A stretch of DNA of 64,000 bases from Streptomyces sp. NBC_00569 (GTDB lineage: Bacteria > Actinomycetota > Actinomycetes > Streptomycetales > Streptomycetaceae). This document shows positions 59,173 to 64,000 of the stretch, one piece after another; position 1 is the stretch's first letter, and each line of letters starts with the position of its first letter. Made by a program: the position numbers and the translations under genes. The notes below the pieces were generated by a model. That model saw only the letters and a list, made by a program, of their open reading frames with translations. It was not told the DNA's origin and did no database searches. Location of the stretch: assembly GCF_036345255.1 (NCBI RefSeq), contig NZ_CP107783.1:7867001-7931000 (forward strand), in the 5' to 3' direction.

Positions 59173-60117
59173 ATGCAGCACGCAGTGGGTTCGCCGCTGC
59201 CGCCGCCCCCTCATTCGGGGCACGGACCGGCCGCCGGCTGGTCCCAGGCCGCGCACCACCCGGGCCCCGGACCAGCGGGTCCGCCACCGCCTGCCCCGGG
59301 CTTCGCGGGCCCGCCCGGCCCCTCGGGCCCGGTCCCGCAGGCACCCGCGCCGCACGCTCCGGCGCCCGCCCCGCACCAACCCGCCCCGCATCCCCAGGCC
59401 CCGCACAGTCCGCCGCCGCAGGGCCAGCACCCGCATCCGGGCGGCCCTCAGCACGCCCCGCCCCCCTCGCGGGACACCACGGGCCATGTGCAGCTCCCGC
59501 CCGGCGGCCCCGTCGCCATGCCGAGCCCGCCGCCCGCGGCCGGCACCGCCGACGCCACCGCCACGACGCTCGCCGTCCTGCTCATCGGCCCGGCCGGCGC
59601 GGGCAAGACGAGCGTCGCCAAGTTCTGGGCGGACCAGCGCCGTGTCCCCACGGCCCACATCAGCCTCGACGACGTGCGCGAGTGGGTGCGCTCCGGCTTC
59701 GCCGACCCGCAGTCGGGGTGGAACGACCACTCCGAGGCCCAGTACCGCCTCGCCCGCCGCACCTGCGGCTTCGCCGCGCGCAACTTCCTGGCCAACGGCA
59801 TCTCGTGCGTCCTCGACGACGCCGTCTTCCCGGACCGTCCGGTCGTGGGTCTCGGCGGCTGGAAGCGGCACGTGGGCCCCGGCCTGCTGCCCGTGGTGCT
59901 GCTCCCCGGCCTGGAGATCGTCCTCGAGCGCAACGCGGAGCGCAGCGGGAACCGCCGCCTCACGGACGAGGAGGTCGCCCGCATCCACGGCCGCATGGCC
60001 GGCTGGTACGGCTCGGGCCTGCCCATCATCGACAACTCCCAGATGGACGTCCCCACCACGGCCCGTGTCCTGGACGACGTACTCGCCCGCTCGATCGCGA
60101 GCCCGCCCCAGTGGTAG
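59173..60117 (+). CDS. P-loop ATPase/kinase with Pro/His/Ala-rich N-terminus
   Basis: 314 residues. The first ~125 are dominated by Pro, His, Ala, Gly and Gln. The second half is a P-loop domain with Walker A GPAGAGKTS (139-147), an HISLDDVREWVRSG acidic site, DHSEAQYRLARRTCGFAARNFL, and VVLLPGLEIVLERNAERSGNR lid-like region. It resembles small-molecule kinases of the zeta-toxin/chloramphenicol-phosphotransferase type; function and substrate unknown. ATG at 59173 has GGAG about nine bases upstream. Lies between aroB and pepQ. Confidence 0.75.
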   Translation: MQHAVGSPLPPPPHSGHGPAAGWSQAAHHPGPGPAGPPPPAPGFAGPPGPSGPVPQAPAPHAPAPAPHQPAPHPQAPHSPPPQGQHPHPGGPQHAPPPSRDTTGHVQLPPGGPVAMPSPPPAAGTADATATTLAVLLIGPAGAGKTSVAKFWADQRRVPTAHISLDDVREWVRSGFADPQSGWNDHSEAQYRLARRTCGFAARNFLANGISCVLDDAVFPDRPVVGLGGWKRHVGPGLLPVVLLPGLEIVLERNAERSGNRRLTDEEVARIHGRMAGWYGSGLPIIDNSQMDVPTTARVLDDVLARSIASPPQW

Positions 60118-60207
60118 CGGGCCCCCGGCCCGCCGTACAGGCCTCCGCGCCGCTCGTCCGGACGCGCTGACCGGGCCGCGTTCCGCCACCGCTCGTACGC
60201 TCGGTTC

Positions 60208-61326
60208 ATGTCAGAGGTGTACGCGGCCCGTAGGGACCGGTTGAGGGAGCGCGCTGCGGCGGGCGGCAATGCGGCCGTCCTCGTCTCGCGCCCCGCCAAC
60301 GTTCGCTATCTCGCGGGCGCGGCGCCCCACGGCGCCGTACTCCTGCTGGGGAAGGGGCCCGAAGCCGAGGACGACGTCCTGATGTGCCGGCAGCCGCCCA
60401 GCGAGCAGCCCGCCGAGGGACGGCCCGACGAGTCGCTGCGCGTCCAGGTGCTTGATGCGCCCGGCGGGGACACCGCCGTCGCGGCCGCCGACGTCGCGCT
60501 CTCCCTGGGGGTGGACTCGCTGGCCGTGGAGGAACACCATCTGACCGTGGCCAGGCACCGTGCGCTCGGTTCCGTGGCGCCCCGGCTGCGCCTCGCCGAC
60601 CTGGGCGGCGCCGTGGAGCAGCTGCGGCTCGTCAAGGACGAGGACGAGATCTCCTTCCTGCGCATCGCCGCCGAGATCGCCGACCAGGCCCTCGGTGAAC
60701 TGCTCGAATCGATCCTCGTCGGTCGCACCGAACGTCATCTCGCCCTGGAGCTGGAGCGCCGCCTGGTCGACCACGGCGCCGACGGCCCCGCGTTCCCGAC
60801 CTCGGTCGGCACCGGGCCGAACTCGGGCCGTGGCGCCCACCGCCCCACCGATCGCCGCGTCGAAGAGGGCGACTTCCTCTCGGTCTGCCTCGGCGCCGCC
60901 TACCGCGGATACCGCTGCGAGATCGGCCGTACGTTCGTCATCGGTACCTCGCCCGCGGACTGGCAGATCGACCTGTACGACCTGGTCTTCGCAGCCCAGA
61001 GGGCCGGCCGGGAGAGCCTCGCACCCGGCGCCGAGTGCCGTGAGGTGGACCGCGCGGCGCGCCATGTACTGGACTCCGCGGGGTACGCGGACGGCCTCTC
61101 ACAGCTCACCGGACACGGTGTCGGACTCGAAATCGACGAGGAGCCGCAGTTGGCCCCCGCGGCCATGGGTAAACTGGACCTTTGTGTGCCGGTCACCGTC
61201 GAACCGGGGGTCCACCTCCCGGGCCGGGGCGGTGTCCGGATCGATGACACGCTCGTCGTGCGCCCCGAGGCGGACGGCGGACCCGAGCTACTCACCATTA
61301 CGACCAAGGAGCTGCTCGCGCTGTAA
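60208..61326 (+). CDS. pepQ: M24-family (Xaa-Pro peptidase-like) protein with altered metal site
   Basis: 372 residues in the creatinase/aminopeptidase P fold: N-terminal domain (about 1-140), then a pita-bread domain. The usual metal ligands D, D, H, E, E appear as C (in FLSVCLGA), E (RCEIGRTF), H (GHGVGLEIDEEP), E (VTVEPGVH) and D (VRIDDTLVV). So catalysis is doubtful. ATG after TACGCT by six bases, without a ribosome site, suggests a leaderless transcript. Next to efp, as in other actinobacteria. Confidence 0.85.
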   Translation: MSEVYAARRDRLRERAAAGGNAAVLVSRPANVRYLAGAAPHGAVLLLGKGPEAEDDVLMCRQPPSEQPAEGRPDESLRVQVLDAPGGDTAVAAADVALSLGVDSLAVEEHHLTVARHRALGSVAPRLRLADLGGAVEQLRLVKDEDEISFLRIAAEIADQALGELLESILVGRTERHLALELERRLVDHGADGPAFPTSVGTGPNSGRGAHRPTDRRVEEGDFLSVCLGAAYRGYRCEIGRTFVIGTSPADWQIDLYDLVFAAQRAGRESLAPGAECREVDRAARHVLDSAGYADGLSQLTGHGVGLEIDEEPQLAPAAMGKLDLCVPVTVEPGVHLPGRGGVRIDDTLVVRPEADGGPELLTITTKELLAL

Positions 61327-61377
61327 CGGCGCGCGCCCCCGGGGTCGTCCATCGTCAGTCCAGGAGATTCCGCAACC

Positions 61378-61944
61378 GTGGCTTCCACGAACGACCTCAA
61401 GAACGGCCTGGTGCTCAAGCTCGACGGGGGCCAGCTCTGGTCCGTCGTCGAGTTCCAGCACGTCAAGCCCGGCAAGGGCCCTGCCTTTGTGCGCACCAAG
61501 CTCAAGAACGTGCTCTCCGGGAAGGTCGTCGACAAGACCTTCAACGCCGGCGTCAAGGTCGAGACGGCCACGATCGACAAGCGCGACATGCAGTTCTCGT
61601 ACATGGACGGCGAGTACTTCGTCTTCATGGACATGCAGACGTACGACCAGCTCATGGTCGACCGCAAGTCCGTCGGTGACGCCGCCAACTTCCTGATCGA
61701 GGGCTTCACCGCCTCCGTCGCGCAGCACGAGGGCGAGGTGCTCTTCGTCGAGCTGCCGGCCGCCGTCGAGCTCGTCGTCCAGGAGACCGAGCCCGGTGTC
61801 CAGGGCGACCGCTCCACCGGTGGCACCAAGCCCGCCACGCTGGAGACCGGCCACCAGATCCAGGTGCCGCTCTTCATCACGACCGGCGAGAAGATCAAGG
61901 TCGACACCCGCACGAGCGACTACCTCGGCCGGGTGAACAGCTAA
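61378..61944 (+). CDS. efp: Elongation factor P
   Basis: 188 residues; relieves ribosome stalling at polyproline. KOW-like N-domain has the loop [10 protein letters not shown] with K33 at the tip, and two OB domains follow. PGKGP is the loop type reported to work without modification in actinobacteria. GTG start after CCAGGAGA. Two bases before nusB. Confidence 0.97.
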   Translation: MASTNDLKNGLVLKLDGGQLWSVVEFQHVKPGKGPAFVRTKLKNVLSGKVVDKTFNAGVKVETATIDKRDMQFSYMDGEYFVFMDMQTYDQLMVDRKSVGDAANFLIEGFTASVAQHEGEVLFVELPAAVELVVQETEPGVQGDRSTGGTKPATLETGHQIQVPLFITTGEKIKVDTRTSDYLGRVNS

Positions 61945-61946
61945 CC

Positions 61947-62381
61947 GTGGCTGCTCGCAACACGGCCCGCAAGCGCGCCTTCCAGATCCTTTTCGAGGCA
62001 GACCAGCGCGGAGTCGACGTCCAGACGGTCCTCGCGGACTGGATCCGGCTCTCCCGGTCCGACACCCGGCAGCCGCCGGTCAGCGAGTACACGATGGAGC
62101 TGGTCGAGGGATACGCGCGCAAGACCGCGCGTATCGACGAGCTCATCGCGCAGTACGCCGTCGGGTGGACCCTGGACAGGATGCCGGTCGTCGACCGCAA
62201 CATCCTGCGCCTGGGCGCCTACGAGCTCGTCTGGGTCGACGACACCCCGGACGCCGTGGTGCTCGACGAGGCCGTGCAGCTCGCCAAGGAGTTCTCCACG
62301 GACGACTCCCCGGCCTTCGTCAACGGGCTTCTGGGCCGCTTCAAGGACCTGAAGCCGACGCTGCGCCGCGACGAGGCATAG
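61947..62381 (+). CDS. nusB: Transcription antitermination factor NusB
   Basis: 144-residue helical protein that binds boxA RNA with S10 in rRNA antitermination. ARNTARKRAFQILFEADQRG and RNILRLGAYELVW...VLDEAVQLAKEF are family signatures. GTG, two bases after the efp stop, so co-expressed. Confidence 0.96.
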   Translation: MAARNTARKRAFQILFEADQRGVDVQTVLADWIRLSRSDTRQPPVSEYTMELVEGYARKTARIDELIAQYAVGWTLDRMPVVDRNILRLGAYELVWVDDTPDAVVLDEAVQLAKEFSTDDSPAFVNGLLGRFKDLKPTLRRDEA

Positions 62382-62403
62382 CAGGCAGGCAGACAGCGAC
62401 AGT

Positions 62404-62453
62404 CATCAGGCCCGGGGCGGAACACTCTTCAGTGTTCCGCCCCGGGCCTGATG
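62404..62453 (+). terminator. nusB terminator
   Basis: 23-bp perfect stem with a CTTC loop followed by CTTTT. The strongest hairpin in the window, 22 bases after nusB. Confidence 0.92.
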
Positions 62454-62460
62454 CTTTTCC

Positions 62461-62494
62461 GGGGCTCCGGGGCTCCGGGGCTCCGGAGCCCCGG
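62461..62494. repeat. GGGGCTCC tandem repeat with palindrome
   Basis: Three tandem 8-bp units (62461-62484) run into a GGAGCCCC inverse, giving a 20-bp perfect palindrome at 62475-62494. Directly after the nusB terminator. Confidence 0.85.
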
Positions 62495-62526
62495 GACTGC
62501 CGGCGGGCACGGGGCGGCTGCGGGAC

Positions 62527-62550
62527 GCAGGGCGGCAGGGCGGCAGGGCA
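62527..62550. repeat. GCAGGGCG tandem repeat
   Basis: Three 8-bp units (GCAGGGCG, GCAGGGCG, GCAGGGCA). Lies between the nusB and bldD terminators; no coding role. Confidence 0.8.
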
Positions 62551-62555
62551 CAAGA

Positions 62556-62602
62556 ACGCCGGAGGGGCGGGCCGCGAAAAAGCGGGCCCGCCCCTCTGGC
62601 GT
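62556..62602 (-). terminator. bldD terminator
   Basis: 18-bp stem with one G-U pair, 25 bases beyond the bldD stop (minus strand). The loop on the minus strand carries a TTTTT run rather than a trailing one. Confidence 0.8.
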
Positions 62603-62626
62603 GACGTTTCTGCCGACTTCTGTCTG

Positions 62627-63127
62627 TCAGAGGTCGTCGTGTGCGACAGCGCGACGCGCGTCGGCGTCCAGGACGCCCCAGCTGATGAGCTGCTCGGTGA
62701 GGACCGAGGGCGACTGGTCGTAGATGACGGCGAGGGTGCGCAGGTCGTCCTGGCGGATCGACAGCACCTTGCCGTTGTAGTCACCGCGCTGGGACTGGAT
62801 CGTCGCCGCGTAGCGCTGCAGGGGGCCCGCCTTCTCCGGCGGGACGTGGGCCAGGCGCTCGAGGTCGAGAACGAGCTTCGGCGGGGGCTCGGCCGCACCG
62901 CCCGGCGTGGTGCCCGGCAGGAGCTCCTGCACCGGCACCCCGTAGAAATCCGCCAGCTCGGCAAGGCGCTGCACGGTCACGGCACGGTCGCCGCGCTCGT
63001 ACGAACCGACCACGACCGCCTTCCAGCGTCCCTGGGACTTCTCCTCGACGCCGTGGAGGGAAAGGCCCTGCTGGGTGCGGATGGCGCGGAGCTTGGCCCC
63101 GAGCTGTTTGGCGTATTCGCTGGACAT
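62627..63127 (-). CDS. bldD: BldD, c-di-GMP-responsive master developmental repressor
   Basis: 166 residues. XRE-type HTH at about 8-70 (QLGAKLRAIRTQQGLSLHGVEEKS...), then the C-terminal domain with RXD-X8-RXXD: R114-G-D116, eight residues, R125-Q-D-D128. These match the known c-di-GMP contact residues in Streptomyces BldD, which dimerises on tetrameric c-di-GMP and represses sporulation genes. ATG after GGGAG. A matching BldD box lies 48 bases upstream of its start. Confidence 0.97.
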   Translation of the reverse strand: MSSEYAKQLGAKLRAIRTQQGLSLHGVEEKSQGRWKAVVVGSYERGDRAVTVQRLAELADFYGVPVQELLPGTTPGGAAEPPPKLVLDLERLAHVPPEKAGPLQRYAATIQSQRGDYNGKVLSIRQDDLRTLAVIYDQSPSVLTEQLISWGVLDADARRAVAHDDL

Positions 63128-63173
63128 ATAGCTCCCGGACGCTGTATCAACGTGCGGCTCCGCCGCGTGGCTG

Positions 63174-63193
63174 GTAACTCACTGTGAGGTTAC
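63174..63193 (-). promoter_or_regulatory. BldD-type operator upstream of bldD
   Basis: GTAACTCAC-T-GTGAGGTTAC, an inverted repeat. On the minus strand TCACAGTGAGTTA matches my recalled BldD consensus TnACnCWGnGTnA at all but one fixed base. Likely autoregulation. Confidence 0.7.
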
Positions 63194-63324
63194 GCAGCGT
63201 TACTTGGCTGCGTCAAGCCGAGTGGTCCGTTACCGACCATCCCTCGGAACGGCGTGTCCCGCACCTCCAGGGGGGTGATTCGTGGCGTTGCGGGCCTGGT
63301 AGCGTTGACGGCGCAAATCCGACG

Positions 63325-63946
<622 letters not shown>

Positions 63947-63947
63947 C

Positions 63948-63972
63948 CACCCTCAGCCCGACCCTGAGGGTG
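63948..63972 (+). terminator. Hairpin after pyrR
   Basis: CACCCTCAG/CTGAGGGTG 9-bp stem with a 7-nt loop, right after the pyrR stop. No T-run. May be an attenuator or RNA-processing signal before the next pyr gene, which would begin beyond the window. An ATG at 63988 lacks a ribosome site. Confidence 0.6.
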
Positions 63973-64000
63973 CCGCCGCGCGCCCGTATGCCCGAATACT

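Overview
The window is high-GC chromosomal DNA with strong GC preference at third codon positions, frequent GTG and TTG starts, ATGA/GTGA/TAATG gene overlaps, and the developmental genes ssgB and bldD. Together these point to a Streptomyces or very close relative. Gene content and order (ssgB, thrS, PIM cluster, pdxST, ruvCAB, secDF, apt, relA, hisS, rpsD, alaS, aro cluster, pepQ, efp, nusB, bldD, pyrR) match, as I recall it, the conserved core region around relA and bldD in S. coelicolor. I see no insertion sequence, phage, CRISPR array, integrase or foreign-looking island.

Layout. 0-5.4 kb: end of a CobA/CysG-type methyltransferase, a SpoU RNA methylase, a Ser/Thr kinase and small or uncharacterised genes. 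5.4-6.0 kb: a minus-strand tRNA operon (Gly-Cys-Val-Val-Val). 6.1-16.2 kb: pabB-pabC, a double GNAT acetyltransferase, a DsbA-like protein, a CGNR regulator, ssgB, two tRNA-Val(CAC) genes, a DEDDh exonuclease, and two neighbouring unknowns (one with a nuclease-like motif). 16.3-24 kb: thrS, a potassium channel, a HIT protein, a large unknown membrane protein and an EF-G paralogue. 24-27.4 kb: phosphatidylinositol phosphate synthase, acyltransferase and mannosyltransferase, the first steps of PIM synthesis. 27.5-36.5 kb: pdxST, yebC, ruvCAB, yajC-secD-secF, apt. 36.7-47.1 kb: relA, a DUF349 protein, a membrane cyclophilin, a metallo-hydrolase, hisS, VKOR, rarA, rpsD. 47.1-49.4 kb: an NB-ARC/TPR regulator without a DNA-binding domain. 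49.5-59 kb: an alaS-ruvX-mltG-aroE-aroC-aroK-aroB run. 59-64 kb: an unusual P-loop protein, pepQ, efp, nusB, bldD and pyrR with a PyrR-type RNA leader.

How the genes fit together. aroE/C/K/B make chorismate and pabB/pabC turn it into p-aminobenzoate. pgsA, the acyltransferase and the mannosyltransferase build mannosylated phosphatidylinositol. ruvC/A/B with ruvX, rarA and the exonuclease belong to DNA repair and recombination. secD/F/yajC serve protein export. relA and apt sit together in nucleotide and stress metabolism. ssgB and bldD tie the region to sporulation.

The region is mostly well-known core genome and I do not claim a new system. The best leads are: a promoter-embedded palindrome in front of the orphan NB-ARC/TPR gene; phased direct repeats in front of the cyclophilin gene; a PepQ-like protein whose metal ligands are replaced; an EF-G paralogue with a changed guanine-recognition motif; the DUF4365/OB-like gene pair; and the regulatory RNA/DNA elements at bldD and pyrR.
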